A stretch of 64,000 nt of DNA from Rhodoglobus vestalii. Its GTDB lineage: Bacteria; Actinomycetota; Actinomycetes; Actinomycetales; Microbacteriaceae. Below the pieces are notes generated by a model. The model made no database searches, was not told where the DNA came from, and saw only the letters and a list, made by a program, of their open reading frames with translations. Numbering within the stretch: the first letter of the stretch is position 1; each line of letters starts with the position of its first letter. Positions 9,484 to 18,893 of the stretch are shown in pieces. The translations under genes and the position numbers were made by a program. The stretch spans positions 806,001 through 870,000 of the forward strand of contig NZ_VFRA01000001.1 of NCBI RefSeq assembly GCF_006788895.1, in the 5' to 3' direction.

Positions 9484-10881
9484 GTGACGAGTTCAACCGA
9501 ATACCGCATCGAACACGACACCATGGGCGAAGTACGCGTGCCCAAGGACGCCCTCTATGGCGCCCAGACGCAGCGTGCCGTCGAAAACTTTCCCATTTCG
9601 GGCACCGGTCTCGAACCAGCCCAAATCGTCGCTCTGGCCCGCGTCAAGCGCGCCGCGGCGATGGCCAACGCTGAACTGGGCAAGCTCGACTCGGGTATTG
9701 CCGAGGCCATCGTCGGCGCCGCTGATCAGATTATTGACGGCCAGCATCACGATCAGTTCCCGGTAGACACCTACCAAACCGGCAGCGGCACCTCCTCGAA
9801 CATGAACATGAACGAGGTGCTTGCTCGACTCGCGAGCGACTCGCTCGGCAGCGTTGTACACCCCAACGACCACGTGAACGCGTCACAGTCATCCAACGAC
9901 GTGTTTCCCACCTCAGTGCACCTTGCTGTGACCGGTGCCCTTCTTGGCGACCTCATCCCGGCGTTGGAGCATCTTGCCGCGGCACTCGATGTCAAAGCAG
10001 AACTCTGGAAGGGCGCGGTCAAGGCCGGGCGAACCCACCTCATGGATGCCACCCCCGTGACCCTGGGACAGGAGTTTGCTGGCTACGCGCGCCAGATTCG
10101 ACTCGGCATCGCCCGCGCGCAATCAACGATTCCACGCGTCGCGGAAGTTCCCCTTGGCGGTACCGCCGTCGGTACCGGAATCAATACTCCACTCGGCTTT
10201 CCCCAGCGCGTAATCACGATCCTTGCCGAAAACTCGGGCCTGCCGATCACCGAGGCGGAGGACCACTTCGAAGCTCAGGGCGCTCGCGATTCGCTCGTAG
10301 AGGCCTCTGGCGCCCTCCGAGTCATCGCGGTCTCCGTCACCAAGATCTGCAACGATCTGCGCTGGATGGGCTCCGGACCCAACACCGGGCTTGGCGAACT
10401 AAACATTCCCGACCTCCAACCCGGCTCCTCAATCATGCCCGGCAAGGTCAACCCCGTCATCCCCGAAGCTGTTCTCATGGTGTGTGCCCGCGTGATCGGC
10501 AACGATGCGACGATCGCCTGGGGTGGAGCATCCGGAGCCTTCGAACTCAACGTGGCGATTCCTGTGATGGGAACATCACTCCTCGAATCGATCCGACTGC
10601 TCTCCAACTCGCTGCGAGCACTCGCCGACAAGACCGTCGATGGCCTCGAAGCTAACCTGCCGCGCGCCCTCGCACTGGCCGAATCCTCGCCGTCAATCGT
10701 GACACCGCTCAACAAAATTATCGGCTACGAAGCGGCCGCCAAAATTGCAAAGCACGCTGTCGCGCAGTCGATGACGGTACGCGAAGCAGTAATCGACTTA
10801 GGCTTTGTCGAACGCGGCGAAGTAACCATCGACCAGTTGGATGCCGCACTCGACGTTCTGTCGATGACCACACCCGGTTAG
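9484..10881 (+). CDS. fumC: Class II fumarate hydratase
   Basis: A 465-residue cofactor-free fumarase of the TCA cycle. The superfamily signature [12 protein letters not shown] and the fumarase-specific segments [32 protein letters not shown] and [17 protein letters not shown] are intact. The GTG at 9484 is chosen over the upstream ATG at 9385 because homology begins at [16 protein letters not shown] and AAAGGA lies 10 bases upstream; the earlier codons overlap the carbonic anhydrase gene. The stop overlaps that of the convergent membrane-protein gene by a few bases. Confidence 0.96.
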   Translation: MTSSTEYRIEHDTMGEVRVPKDALYGAQTQRAVENFPISGTGLEPAQIVALARVKRAAAMANAELGKLDSGIAEAIVGAADQIIDGQHHDQFPVDTYQTGSGTSSNMNMNEVLARLASDSLGSVVHPNDHVNASQSSNDVFPTSVHLAVTGALLGDLIPALEHLAAALDVKAELWKGAVKAGRTHLMDATPVTLGQEFAGYARQIRLGIARAQSTIPRVAEVPLGGTAVGTGINTPLGFPQRVITILAENSGLPITEAEDHFEAQGARDSLVEASGALRVIAVSVTKICNDLRWMGSGPNTGLGELNIPDLQPGSSIMPGKVNPVIPEAVLMVCARVIGNDATIAWGGASGAFELNVAIPVMGTSLLESIRLLSNSLRALADKTVDGLEANLPRALALAESSPSIVTPLNKIIGYEAAAKIAKHAVAQSMTVREAVIDLGFVERGEVTIDQLDAALDVLSMTTPG

Positions 10882-11645
10882 TCGCCGAGACCAGCCATCG
10901 TTAGGGGCGCACCGTCGAGAGCTTCGACGATGCGTTCCCCTATGGGGTCAGTCAGTGTGATCGGGATCAGCACCGACCCCGTGAGATCCTCACCCAGTGG
11001 GCATGCTTCAGCGTTGTTGGGCGTCGAACCATCAGCGGGATTTGGTAGCCCATAGAGCACCGCAAGGTGGACCCGTTCTGGGGTCTCAATCGCCACCACA
11101 GTGCGCGGAACACACAGAAGTGGTCCCCGCACCTTCACAATCACATCTGCACGACTAATGATGGCGTCAGTTTCGCTGGGGATGCTGCCGATATAGCCCG
11201 GGATGTTGGTGGTGCCGAGGCGAGAAAACGGTTCAAGATCGAGCAAATATAGCGGCGCGCCCCCATCATCGTTCACCGGTAGGTAGCTGTCGATCGGCAC
11301 ATCAACGAGAGTGTCAGTGGGGGCTAGAGCTGGTTGAAAAGTGCGGTGCATCAGCAGCGGTTCGGGCGTTCCCCACGTTTGTTCCACGTGGTTGGCTCGG
11401 GGAGGTTCGACTGGATCCCGGGTAGAAGACCAGACAACGGCAATCACAATCATCAGGAGCGCAAGGCCGAGGGCAATGGCCGCGATCAGACGACGGTACG
11501 CGTAGGCAGCACCGCCCGGTTCTGAGGTGTGAACGTCGGCAACTGACCAAGAAAAGAGGCTGCGCCACTGATTTCGGGGTGCAAAGACCGCCCAGACAGC
11601 GGCTACCCCCAGGGGAACCGCAATAAACCACCAAACCCACGCCAC
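10878..11645 (-). CDS. Hypothetical two-helix membrane protein
   Basis: A 255-residue protein I do not recognise with confidence. It has a hydrophobic N-terminal helix (residues 2-21), a short loop with [29 protein letters not shown], a second helix (50-69), and then an extracytoplasmic domain of about 180 residues with two cysteines ([18 protein letters not shown]) that could form a disulfide. The first 75 residues recall DUF6199-type proteins. It ends convergently with fumC, the two stops overlapping. Confidence 0.65.
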   Translation of the reverse strand: MAWVWWFIAVPLGVAAVWAVFAPRNQWRSLFSWSVADVHTSEPGGAAYAYRRLIAAIALGLALLMIVIAVVWSSTRDPVEPPRANHVEQTWGTPEPLLMHRTFQPALAPTDTLVDVPIDSYLPVNDDGGAPLYLLDLEPFSRLGTTNIPGYIGSIPSETDAIISRADVIVKVRGPLLCVPRTVVAIETPERVHLAVLYGLPNPADGSTPNNAEACPLGEDLTGSVLIPITLTDPIGERIVEALDGAPLTMAGLGD

Positions 11646-11718
11646 CAGAAAACCTTACGTTGCCTGAGCGCTCCGCGCTGACACTTACGCGGCGCGCTCA
11701 GACTTTGAAAGGCAATCG

Positions 11719-13092
11719 TTAGGCGAGTTCGTTGCCCTCCAAGAGCTCGGTAACGAGGGCTGCGATCGCCGAACGCTCGGAGCGGGTCAGGGTGATGTGG
11801 CCAAACAGCGAATGGCCTTTCAGCGTTTCGATTACCGAAGCGACACCATCATGGCGCCCCACACGGAGGTTGTCACGCTGCGCCACGTCGTGGGTGAGCA
11901 CGACACGTGAGTTTTGACCGATACGGCTGAGCACTGTCAACAGAACGTTGCGTTCGAGCGACTGGGCCTCATCCACAATCACAAAAGCATCGTGCAGTGA
12001 GCGTCCGCGAATGTGGGTCAGCGGGAGCACTTCGAGCAGGCCACGATCGAGCACCTCTTCGAGCACATTTTCGGAGACCACAGACCCCAGGGTGTCGAAC
12101 ACCGCCTGAGCCCAAGGGTTCATCTTCTCGGACGCATCTCCAGGCAAATAGCCCAGTTCCTGGCCCCCGACCGCGTAGAGCGGTCGGAACACCATGATCT
12201 TGCGGTGCTGCTGCTTCTCAAGAACAGCTTCGAGCCCGGCACAGAGCGCGAGGGCCGACTTGCCAGTTCCTGCGCGACCACCGAGAGAAACAATTCCGAG
12301 CTCCGGATCGAGCAACATTTCGATCGCCAGACGCTGCTCTGCGCTACGCCCGTGAAGACCAAAAATATCGCGGTCACCCCGCACCAGCGACATCGTGCCC
12401 CGTGCGGTTACTCGCGCGAGCGCCGACCCCCGCTCGGAGTGCACGATGAGCCCCGTGTTGATCGGCAGATCGCCGACCGTGCGAGAGTGCAGTTGCTCTT
12501 TGTCGTACAGTTCCGAAACCTGATCTCCACTGAGTTCGATCTCCGCCTGCCCGGTCCAACCCGAGTCGACGGCAAGTTCTGCACGGTACTCCTCGGCCGC
12601 GAGTCCGATGGATGCCGCCTTCACCCGCAGAGGAAGATCTTTCGAAACGACAGTGACATCCAGTCCCTCGTTTGCCAGGTTCAGCGCAACAGCCAGAATC
12701 CGTGAATCGTTGTCTCCGAGTTGCAGGCCCGAGGGAAGCACAGACATGTTGGAGTGGTTGAGTTCAACGCGCAGCGTGCCACCGTTGTCGCCAACGGAGA
12801 TCGGAAAATCAAGTCGTTCGTGTTTGATCCGCATCTCGTCGAGGTTTCGCAACGCCTGCCTGGCGAAATACCCAATCTCGGGGTCGTTTCGTTTGGCTTC
12901 GAGTTCAGTGATGACCACCACGGGCAGAACAACGTTGTGTTCGGCGAATCGCTTGATCGCGCTTGGATCGGAGAGCAAAACAGAGGTGTCGAGCACGTAG
13001 GTGCGCTCGGCTTGTCGTTGGGCCCGCCCTCCCGCCTTCGACGTGACGTTCGTGGTCTTGGGGGTAGTTAGATCGGCCAACGTGCACTCCAT
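11719..13092 (-). CDS. PhoH family protein with N-terminal PIN domain
   Basis: About 457 residues. The N-terminal PIN-type nuclease domain ([19 protein letters not shown], then [20 protein letters not shown] and [11 protein letters not shown]) precedes a PhoH P-loop ATPase domain with Walker [14 protein letters not shown] and Walker [14 protein letters not shown]. This PhoH2 architecture has been linked to RNA helicase/ribonuclease activity in mycobacteria; here that is family knowledge. The start is uncertain: ATG at 13092 is used, a GTG at 13110 is in frame, and both precede a low-complexity stretch of about 30 residues before the PIN domain. Confidence 0.88.
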   Translation of the reverse strand: MECTLADLTTPKTTNVTSKAGGRAQRQAERTYVLDTSVLLSDPSAIKRFAEHNVVLPVVVITELEAKRNDPEIGYFARQALRNLDEMRIKHERLDFPISVGDNGGTLRVELNHSNMSVLPSGLQLGDNDSRILAVALNLANEGLDVTVVSKDLPLRVKAASIGLAAEEYRAELAVDSGWTGQAEIELSGDQVSELYDKEQLHSRTVGDLPINTGLIVHSERGSALARVTARGTMSLVRGDRDIFGLHGRSAEQRLAIEMLLDPELGIVSLGGRAGTGKSALALCAGLEAVLEKQQHRKIMVFRPLYAVGGQELGYLPGDASEKMNPWAQAVFDTLGSVVSENVLEEVLDRGLLEVLPLTHIRGRSLHDAFVIVDEAQSLERNVLLTVLSRIGQNSRVVLTHDVAQRDNLRVGRHDGVASVIETLKGHSLFGHITLTRSERSAIAALVTELLEGNELA

Positions 13093-13171
13093 CCCCGAGT
13101 GCGCGAGCACTTGGATCCAGTCTGCGAAGACGGCCAGTACTTTACGAGAGCGAACTTACGTGGCCGTCTCG

Positions 13172-13190
13172 ATCAGGTGCCATACCTGAT
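13172..13190. promoter_or_regulatory. Palindrome upstream of phoH
   Basis: ATCAGGT-GCCAT-ACCTGAT, a perfect 7-bp inverted repeat with a 5-bp spacer, about 80-100 bp upstream of the phoH start in a 235-bp region without genes. It could be an operator or a small hairpin; no known regulator is assigned. A second weaker inverted repeat (GACGGCC/GGCCGTC) lies nearby at 13129-13168. Confidence 0.35.
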
Positions 13191-13300
13191 ATTTGAACGC
13201 TAATCCTGTCGGGCCCGCAGCGAGCAACGACACGCCACGAGACACCATTGCGTCATCTACAGTCGTCACTGTTCACCCTGCCCATCACACTGGCCGGCGG

Positions 13301-13360
13301 TGGCTGTCACTAGCCATCGCTGGCTGTCACTGGCCATCGCTGGCTGTCACTGGCCGTAGC
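13301..13360. repeat. Three tandem 20-bp repeats at the uppS 3' end
   Basis: Three consecutive copies of TGGCTGTCACTGGCCATCGC (13301-13320, 13321-13340, 13341-13360), the middle one taken as the reference and the outer copies differing at one to three bases. The third copy contains the uppS stop codon and last codons; the first two lie downstream of it. The arrangement suggests local slippage from the gene end. Confidence 0.85.
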
Positions 13361-14132
13361 GGCGGTGGCGGCGCGCGAAGTCTCGCAGCGCACGCAAAAA
13401 GTCGACCTCACGCAGGTCGGGGCCGAGCGCCTCCACAAAATAAAGTTCGCTGTGCGCGGTCTGCCACAGCATGAAGTCACTAATGCGCTGTTCACCCGAG
13501 GTGCGGATGACCAGATCGGGGTCAGGTTGCCCACCCGTGTACAGGTGCTCACCGATGAGCTCCGGGGTTAATAATCCGGCCAAGTCGTCAAGGCTCTGGC
13601 CCTCATCGCTGTGGTTTCGCACGATTCGCCGCATTGCCTCGGCGATCTCGTGGCGACCACCGTAGCCAATGGCCAGATTAACGTGAAGCCCAGTATTCGA
13701 TGCCGTGCGGTTGTGCGCGGCAGTCAACTGAGCCTTGAGCGTGGCGGGGAGACCCACGTCTGATCCCACATGCTGAACCTGCCAATCGCGAAAGTGCGAT
13801 AGATCGTCGGCTAGGTCACCGATGATGGTAAACAACTCACCCAGCTCTTCGGTTGAACGCCCGGTGAGGTTGTCGGTTGAGAGCAGGTAAAGGGTGGCAA
13901 CCGAAATGTCGAGGTCGTCACACCACACAAGAAATTCGCGGTACTTGGCGGCGCCTGCGCGGTGACCGTGCGCTGCTGTCTCAAGGTCCTTGAGCTTTGC
14001 CCACCGCCTGTTGCCATCGATGATCATGGCAACGTGTCGAGGCAATTGCTGGCCCTCTAGTTGGCGCCGCAGCTTCTTCTGGTAGAGACCGTAGAGAAAA
14101 CCACGACCGAAGGGAAACTTTCGCTGACTCAC
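13347..14132 (-). CDS. uppS: Isoprenyl transferase (cis-prenyltransferase, undecaprenyl diphosphate synthase type)
   Basis: A 261-residue cis-prenyltransferase that condenses IPP onto allylic diphosphates to make the cell-wall lipid carrier. The signature block HVAMIIDGNRRWAK (around residue 33; catalytic Asp in DGNRRW) and the C-terminal GEQRISDFMLWQTAHSELYF with its diphosphate-binding arginine and serine are intact. Actinobacteria often have several such enzymes with different chain lengths, so the exact product is unsettled. The C-terminus RHRRYGQ and stop fall inside the 20-bp tandem repeat. Confidence 0.95.
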   Translation of the reverse strand: MSQRKFPFGRGFLYGLYQKKLRRQLEGQQLPRHVAMIIDGNRRWAKLKDLETAAHGHRAGAAKYREFLVWCDDLDISVATLYLLSTDNLTGRSTEELGELFTIIGDLADDLSHFRDWQVQHVGSDVGLPATLKAQLTAAHNRTASNTGLHVNLAIGYGGRHEIAEAMRRIVRNHSDEGQSLDDLAGLLTPELIGEHLYTGGQPDPDLVIRTSGEQRISDFMLWQTAHSELYFVEALGPDLREVDFLRALRDFARRHRRYGQ

Positions 14133-14189
14133 GGAACTACGTTAGACCACTCGGGCGCGCAGCAAGTGAAACTGACACGGGCGTAAACT

Positions 14190-14945
14190 ATGGAGATGAA
14201 TCGAGACGCCTCAGAAACGCCCGCCGTCGAGGCTGTTGACCAGGAGGATGCTGCAGGTTTGCCGCAGCTTCCCCTCATCGAGGATGCCATCGCATTCGAT
14301 ACCGCTGACGCCAAGCCCACGTGGCGCGGCTGGATTCACGCCGCAACCTTTCCCGTCGCGGTCGTGCTCGGCATAATCCTGATCGTGATGGCCGATGGGG
14401 TGCCTGCGAAGGTGAGTTCGGCGGTCTTTGTCGCGTCGTCACTCATGCTGTTCGGTGTTTCAGCGCTCTACCACCGCTTCAACTGGAGCGACAGGACGCG
14501 CATGCTGCTGAAGCGCTTCGATCACTCCAACATTTTTTTGCTGATCGCTGGCTCATATACCCCGATTACTGTTCTTGCACTGGCACCAGAGAAAGCAACC
14601 CTGTTGCTGTGGCTCGTGTGGAGCGGTGCCGCCCTCGGGATCGGGTTCCGCATCTTCTGGGTCGGTGCCCCACGGTGGCTGTACGTTCCGCTGTATGTAC
14701 TACTCGGCTGGGCTGCGATGATGTTCGTCGTCGACTTCTTCCAGACCAACTGGATCATGATGACGCTAATTCTCGCCGGTGGACTGTTCTACACCGCCGG
14801 TGCTGTCGTCTACGGGCTCAAACGCCCCAACCCTATCCCGGGAGTTTTTGGCTTCCACGAGATTTTCCACACGCTGACGCTACTAGCGTTCCTGTGTCAC
14901 TGGGCCGGAATATTCCTTGTCGCGACTAATCCGCCCGTAGCGTAG
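14190..14945 (+). CDS. trhA: Hemolysin III family (PAQR-type) membrane protein
   Basis: A 251-residue seven-helix membrane protein. Conserved family residues are visible: SALYHRFNWSDRTRMLLKRFDHSNIFLLIAGSYTP (His and Asp of the putative metal site) and the C-terminal FHEIFHTLTLLAFLCHW, which brings the remaining histidines. PAQR proteins are thought to be zinc-dependent hydrolases; bacterial TrhA affects membrane fluidity. The N-terminal 50 residues are acidic and cytoplasmic. ATG at 14190 is followed by another at 14196. Divergent from uppS; convergent overlap of 20 bp with the next gene. Confidence 0.92.
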   Translation: MEMNRDASETPAVEAVDQEDAAGLPQLPLIEDAIAFDTADAKPTWRGWIHAATFPVAVVLGIILIVMADGVPAKVSSAVFVASSLMLFGVSALYHRFNWSDRTRMLLKRFDHSNIFLLIAGSYTPITVLALAPEKATLLLWLVWSGAALGIGFRIFWVGAPRWLYVPLYVLLGWAAMMFVVDFFQTNWIMMTLILAGGLFYTAGAVVYGLKRPNPIPGVFGFHEIFHTLTLLAFLCHWAGIFLVATNPPVA

Positions 14946-15285
14946 GCGGAAGGTTGGAACCATTATCACCGTCTTTGACATCATCGGTTGTATCGTCAGC
15001 CGTTGCCTGTTCATTGCGAATCGTTTCTTGAGCAAGTTCTCGATAGCGCACCCGACGAACGCGGCGGTTCATGTCAGCGATGATGAGCAGGGTCGCTACC
15101 GCAATGAAGAGCGTTGCAACGAATCCGACAACACCGGGGGTCACCAAGTTGGGGTCGCCGGTGTACTCCGGATACACGCTCGGCTCGGGGCTGGGAGTGG
15201 CCGTCCAGAGAATCACGCTGTGGGCGAGCGAAGCGAAAGAAATCAACTGTTGTCCTCTGGAATGTGCACTCGATGATTCCATCAT
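14926..15285 (-). CDS. Hypothetical small membrane protein
   Basis: About 119 residues with two hydrophobic segments (residues 12-26 and about 43-64) and a charged, acidic C-terminal tail (RRVRRVRYRELAQETIRNEQ, then many D and T residues). I do not recognise a family. ATG ATG at 15285/15282 is taken as start because upstream codons run into the promoter of the divergent DUF4307-like gene; no good ribosome site is visible, so the start is uncertain. It overlaps the trhA 3' end by 20 bp. Confidence 0.6.
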   Translation of the reverse strand: MMESSSAHSRGQQLISFASLAHSVILWTATPSPEPSVYPEYTGDPNLVTPGVVGFVATLFIAVATLLIIADMNRRVRRVRYRELAQETIRNEQATADDTTDDVKDGDNGSNLPPTLRAD

Positions 15286-15342
15286 GCGAGTTTGCGAATA
15301 GCCTTGTAAGAACCAGAATACCGTTGTCGAAAGGAGCACAGC

Positions 15343-15834
15343 GTGCCCGAAGTATCCAGTAGCAATACGGGCTCCATCGACGACAATGACAGCGGTAACA
15401 GTGCTCGCTCGGTCGACACCATAACGACTCCCGCGGGCGCCAACGCTGACCTTGATGCGCGCTACGGGCGCAGCCCCCGAGCGAAACGCAACAATCGCGC
15501 AATCATTGTGACGGTAGCCCTCGGATTCGTCGCCGTATTCACGGCCTGGCTGGTGTGGGGCGGCCTGCTGGAGGCCCCCGCGCAGTTCGAAGCGAGAGAT
15601 ACCGGATTCGAACTAATCGATGAGTCCACCGTCACTGTTCGCTGGCAATTCAATGTGCCCGAAAACACGGATGCGCGCTGCGCAGTCCAAGCGCTCAACT
15701 CAACATTTGCGATCGTGGGCTGGAAAGTGGTGGACGTTCCGGCCAGTGATCAGCGCAACCGGGCACTCAGCGAAACGATCCGCACCACAGAACAAGCTGT
15801 GTCTGGCTTGATCTACCGGTGTTGGCTAACCTAG
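15343..15834 (+). CDS. DUF4307-type membrane protein
   Basis: A 163-residue protein with a long polar N-terminus, the conserved DARYGRSPRAKRNNR motif just before one transmembrane helix (about residues 52-70), and an extracytoplasmic beta-rich domain with two cysteines (DARCAVQALN; YRCWLT). These match the DUF4307 family of actinobacteria, whose function is unknown. The start is GTG with AAAGGAG seven bases upstream. greA follows in the same direction beyond a hairpin. Confidence 0.82.
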   Translation: MPEVSSSNTGSIDDNDSGNSARSVDTITTPAGANADLDARYGRSPRAKRNNRAIIVTVALGFVAVFTAWLVWGGLLEAPAQFEARDTGFELIDESTVTVRWQFNVPENTDARCAVQALNSTFAIVGWKVVDVPASDQRNRALSETIRTTEQAVSGLIYRCWLT

Positions 15835-15852
15835 GCTGTACCAAATAATCTC

Positions 15853-15878
15853 GAAACCGGTCGATTGCGGCCGGTTTC
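15853..15878 (+). terminator. Hairpin between the DUF4307-like gene and greA
   Basis: Perfect 8-bp stem GAAACCGG/CCGGTTTC with a 10-base loop, followed by TCGTTTG. It lies 19 bases after the upstream stop and 24 bases before the greA start. It could terminate the upstream transcript or act in the greA leader. Confidence 0.6.
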
Positions 15879-15901
15879 TCGTTTGTATAGGGAGAAGCAC
15901 A

Positions 15902-16393
15902 GTGGCAGGTCAAGAGAACCTCACATGGCTGACCCAGGAGGCGTTCGATCGTCGCACCGCCGAACTGGAACAGCTCACGGGCGAGGGACGGCACGATATC
16001 GCCAAAAAGATTGAGGCCGCACGCGAGGAAGGCGACCTTAAAGAGAACGGCGGCTACCACGCTGCCAAGGAAGAGCAGGGCAAGATTGAGGCCCGCATCC
16101 GTGTTCTCACCGAACTTTTGCGGCATGCCGTCGTTGGCGATGTTCAAGACGATGACGGTGTTGTCGAGCCCGGCATTCTCGTGACTGCCAAGATCATGGG
16201 CGATGAGAGCGTGTTCTTGCTCGGCAGCCGCGAAATTGTTGCCGACGACAGCGACCTCGACGTGTACAGCGAAAAGAGCCCGCTCGGAATGGCAATCAAC
16301 GGGCTCAAGGTTGGCGAATCGACCGCCTACACGGCACCCAATGGCAAAGAGATCATGGTTGAGATCGTGAAAATCGCAACCTATTCGGGCTAA
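15902..16393 (+). CDS. greA: Transcription elongation factor GreA
   Basis: A 163-residue cleavage factor that rescues backtracked RNA polymerase. The N-terminal coiled coil carries the acidic tip residues (REEGDLKENGGYHAAKEEQGKIEARI, about 40-65); the C-terminal FKBP-like domain ends SPLGMAINGLKVGESTAYTAPNGKEIMVEIVKI. The start is GTG at 15902 after AGGGAGAAGC. The WLTQEAFDRRTAELEQL beginning is typical for actinobacterial GreA. Confidence 0.96.
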   Translation: MAGQENLTWLTQEAFDRRTAELEQLTGEGRHDIAKKIEAAREEGDLKENGGYHAAKEEQGKIEARIRVLTELLRHAVVGDVQDDDGVVEPGILVTAKIMGDESVFLLGSREIVADDSDLDVYSEKSPLGMAINGLKVGESTAYTAPNGKEIMVEIVKIATYSG

Positions 16394-16434
16394 CACCCTC
16401 TCGGGCACGAGCCTTCATCGGCTGCCACGGCGTC

Positions 16435-17673
16435 TTAGAAATCGACCTGAGGGTCAAAGCCTTCCTCTCTGAGCCGCGCGAGCACTGACTCCGCATGCTC
16501 GGGGCCTCGGGTCTCAATGTGCAGTTCGAGCTGAACCTCGCTGAACTGTGCTTTGTTATTGTGCCTGCTGTGAAGCACTTCGACCACGTTGGCATTTGCC
16601 TCGGCAATGATGCCGGAGATGCGCGCGAGCTGGCCGGGGCGGTCAGGCAGCGGGATGCGCAAACGTAGGTACCGTTCAGATGCCGATAGCCCGTGACTGA
16701 TGATGCGTTCCATGATCATGGGGTCGATATTGCCACCGCTCAGGAGCACCACGGTGTTGCCGCTTGGTGGGATCTTGCCCGAAAGTATCGCCGCTACCCC
16801 GACGGCGCCTGCGGGCTCCACAACCTGCTTGGCGCGCTCGAGGAGCACCAACAGTGCATACGCCGTCTGGTCTTCGGTGACGGTGATCACCTCATCAACG
16901 AGGTCACGCACCATGGTGAAGTTCAGCTCGCCGGGTTTACTCACCGCGATACCGTCGGCAATGGTGGGGCTCATCTTAACCTCGACGATCTCACCCTTCT
17001 CGAGCGAGGGTGGGTAGGCGGCAGCGTTGGCCGCCTGCACACCGATCACTCGAATGTTTCGACCCTCTGCGCGGGCGCGGTGCTTGATCGCTCCCGCAAC
17101 GCCGGAGACGAGTCCGCCACCACCGATGGGCACAATAACGGTGTCAACGGTGGGAACCTGATCAAAGACTTCCAACGCCAGGGTGCCTTGGCCGGCAACG
17201 ATATCGATGTGATCGAAGGGGTGCACGAGAACCGCACCGGTTTCTTCAGCGAACCGTGCGGCTGCGCGCAGTGGCTCGTCGATCGTGTTACCTCGCAAGA
17301 TAACCTCGGCGCCGTAGTGACGAGTTGCCTGCAATTTGGGCAGGGGCACACCCACAGGCATGAAAATGGTGGACTTGATGCCCAACTCCCGCGCGGCGAA
17401 CGCCACACCCTGAGCATGATTGCCCGCAGACGCTGCAACTACTCCGCGCGCCTTCTCTTCGTCGGTAAGGCCAGCAAGCCGGTTGTACGCTCCCCGAATT
17501 TTGAAAGAGCCAGTGCGCTGAAGATTTTCACACTTCAGAAAAACGGGTGAGCCGAGAATCTCCGCGAGAAAACGCGACGTTTGCATGGGGGTGACGTCGG
17601 CAACTTCGGCGACCCGCTCCCGTGCTTTCTCATAGTCCCGAAGAGTGGGGCCGGGCATCCGCTTAGTTTCCAT
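16435..17673 (-). CDS. ilvA: L-threonine ammonia-lyase with ACT domain
   Basis: About 412 residues. It deaminates threonine to 2-oxobutanoate for isoleucine synthesis or catabolism. The PLP lysine is in NLQRTGSFKIRGAYNRL (about residue 59), SAGNHAQGVA and the glycine-rich phosphate loop PIGGGGLVSGVAGA are present, and a C-terminal ACT-like regulatory domain (RLRIPLPDRPGQLARISGIIAE...) places it in the single-ACT medium form. ATG 17673 (METKRMPGPTL) overlaps the stop of the AI-2E gene by 11 bases; upstream in-frame ATGs are inside that gene. Confidence 0.93.
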   Translation of the reverse strand: METKRMPGPTLRDYEKARERVAEVADVTPMQTSRFLAEILGSPVFLKCENLQRTGSFKIRGAYNRLAGLTDEEKARGVVAASAGNHAQGVAFAARELGIKSTIFMPVGVPLPKLQATRHYGAEVILRGNTIDEPLRAAARFAEETGAVLVHPFDHIDIVAGQGTLALEVFDQVPTVDTVIVPIGGGGLVSGVAGAIKHRARAEGRNIRVIGVQAANAAAYPPSLEKGEIVEVKMSPTIADGIAVSKPGELNFTMVRDLVDEVITVTEDQTAYALLVLLERAKQVVEPAGAVGVAAILSGKIPPSGNTVVLLSGGNIDPMIMERIISHGLSASERYLRLRIPLPDRPGQLARISGIIAEANANVVEVLHSRHNNKAQFSEVQLELHIETRGPEHAESVLARLREEGFDPQVDF

Positions 17674-18829
17674 GGCTGAGCACATCACTGATCGTGGGAG
17701 GTCCCTTAACGCGCCAATCGCCACTGGCGATATAATTGGTCATCACATTGACGACCGCAATCAGCGGAACGGCGAATAGTGCGCCGGGAATGCCGGCAAC
17801 GAACGAGCCGGCCGCCACAGCAAATACCACTGCGAGTGGGTGCACCTTAACCGCGGTACCCATGACAAGCGGCTGAAGAATGTGGCCCTCAAGCTGCTGA
17901 ACGAGCAACACGATACCGAGCATGATCACTGCGGGGATCGGGCCTAGGAATACGAGAGCGATGAAAATCGCCAACCCGCCAGTAACGAGGGCACCAACCA
18001 CAGGAATAAACGAACCGAGGAATACCGCGACCGCAATCGGGATGACGAGAGGAAACCCGCCATAGAAGAGCCCCAGAATAAAGGCCCCGAGCCCAATACC
18101 CGTGGCATCCACCGCGGCAACAAAAATCTGCACCTTCACAAAGGTCGTCAGCGTAAGCCAACCCGAAATGCCTGCACCGTCAACAGCGTTGCGTGAGCTA
18201 CGAGGGAACAGGCGTACCGTCCACGCCCAAATACGTTTGCCATCAATCAGCACAAAGATTGCGGCAAAAATACTCAGCACAGCACCCGCGAGCACGTGGC
18301 CGGCCGTCGATCCGACGGAGAGGATGCCCGATACCAGGGCTTCACTATCGCGCCGCACGGTGTCGAAAATTTGGGTCAGATAGCCGTCAAGGTCTTCGTC
18401 AGTCAACTGCAGTGCGGAGCTACGAAGAAACTCGCGAAAGCCGTCGTAGGCCTCCGCCGATTGGATTTGCAGAGCAGGAAGCCCCAAGCGCACCTGGGTA
18501 ACAACAACAACTACGAGCCCGCTGACAGCGGCGAGAAATCCGATCAACGTCATAGTAACGGCAAGCCCGCGCGGCCATTTCTTGCTGACCAAGAAATTCA
18601 CCACGGGCACAAGAAGCGCCCCGATCAGAATCGCCACCAAGAAGGGAATCACAATGTACTTCAACGTGATTATCAGAAAAATGAGCACCGCAATGAGGCC
18701 CAAGACAACCAACAGGCGCCACGAGTAGGCCGCCGCGACCGAGAGCCCAGCAGGAACCTCAATGGCCCCTGTTGAGTTGGCGCGTGACTCCGCCTGACCC
18801 GCAGGTTTCGTACGTCTTCCGAATAGCAC
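17663..18829 (-). CDS. AI-2E family transporter (TqsA/PerM-like permease)
   Basis: A 388-residue membrane protein of the UPF0118/AI-2E exporter family, with about eight hydrophobic segments: a pair at 35-70 and 80-100, and the typical C-terminal cluster from residue 210 (GAFILGLFYGGFPLVIPIAVAVFLGSFIPVVGALV...). The loop LVQQLEGHILQPLVMGTAVKVHPLAVV is the best-conserved family segment. Members export varied small molecules or ions; the substrate here is unknown. Translation appears coupled to ilvA. Confidence 0.9.
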   Translation of the reverse strand: MLFGRRTKPAGQAESRANSTGAIEVPAGLSVAAAYSWRLLVVLGLIAVLIFLIITLKYIVIPFLVAILIGALLVPVVNFLVSKKWPRGLAVTMTLIGFLAAVSGLVVVVVTQVRLGLPALQIQSAEAYDGFREFLRSSALQLTDEDLDGYLTQIFDTVRRDSEALVSGILSVGSTAGHVLAGAVLSIFAAIFVLIDGKRIWAWTVRLFPRSSRNAVDGAGISGWLTLTTFVKVQIFVAAVDATGIGLGAFILGLFYGGFPLVIPIAVAVFLGSFIPVVGALVTGGLAIFIALVFLGPIPAVIMLGIVLLVQQLEGHILQPLVMGTAVKVHPLAVVFAVAAGSFVAGIPGALFAVPLIAVVNVMTNYIASGDWRVKGPPTISDVLSHGN

Positions 18830-18893
18830 GTGCCTATCCTAGTTGGGCTTGAGTGTGCTCTCGCTGCGCGTTGCGGGGTGCCTCCGCCCGCAG

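Noticed and set aside
15353..15480. Mycothiol conjugate amidase neighbour expected near DUF4307
   Set aside because: No mca-like frame exists on either strand around 14.9-16.4 kb.
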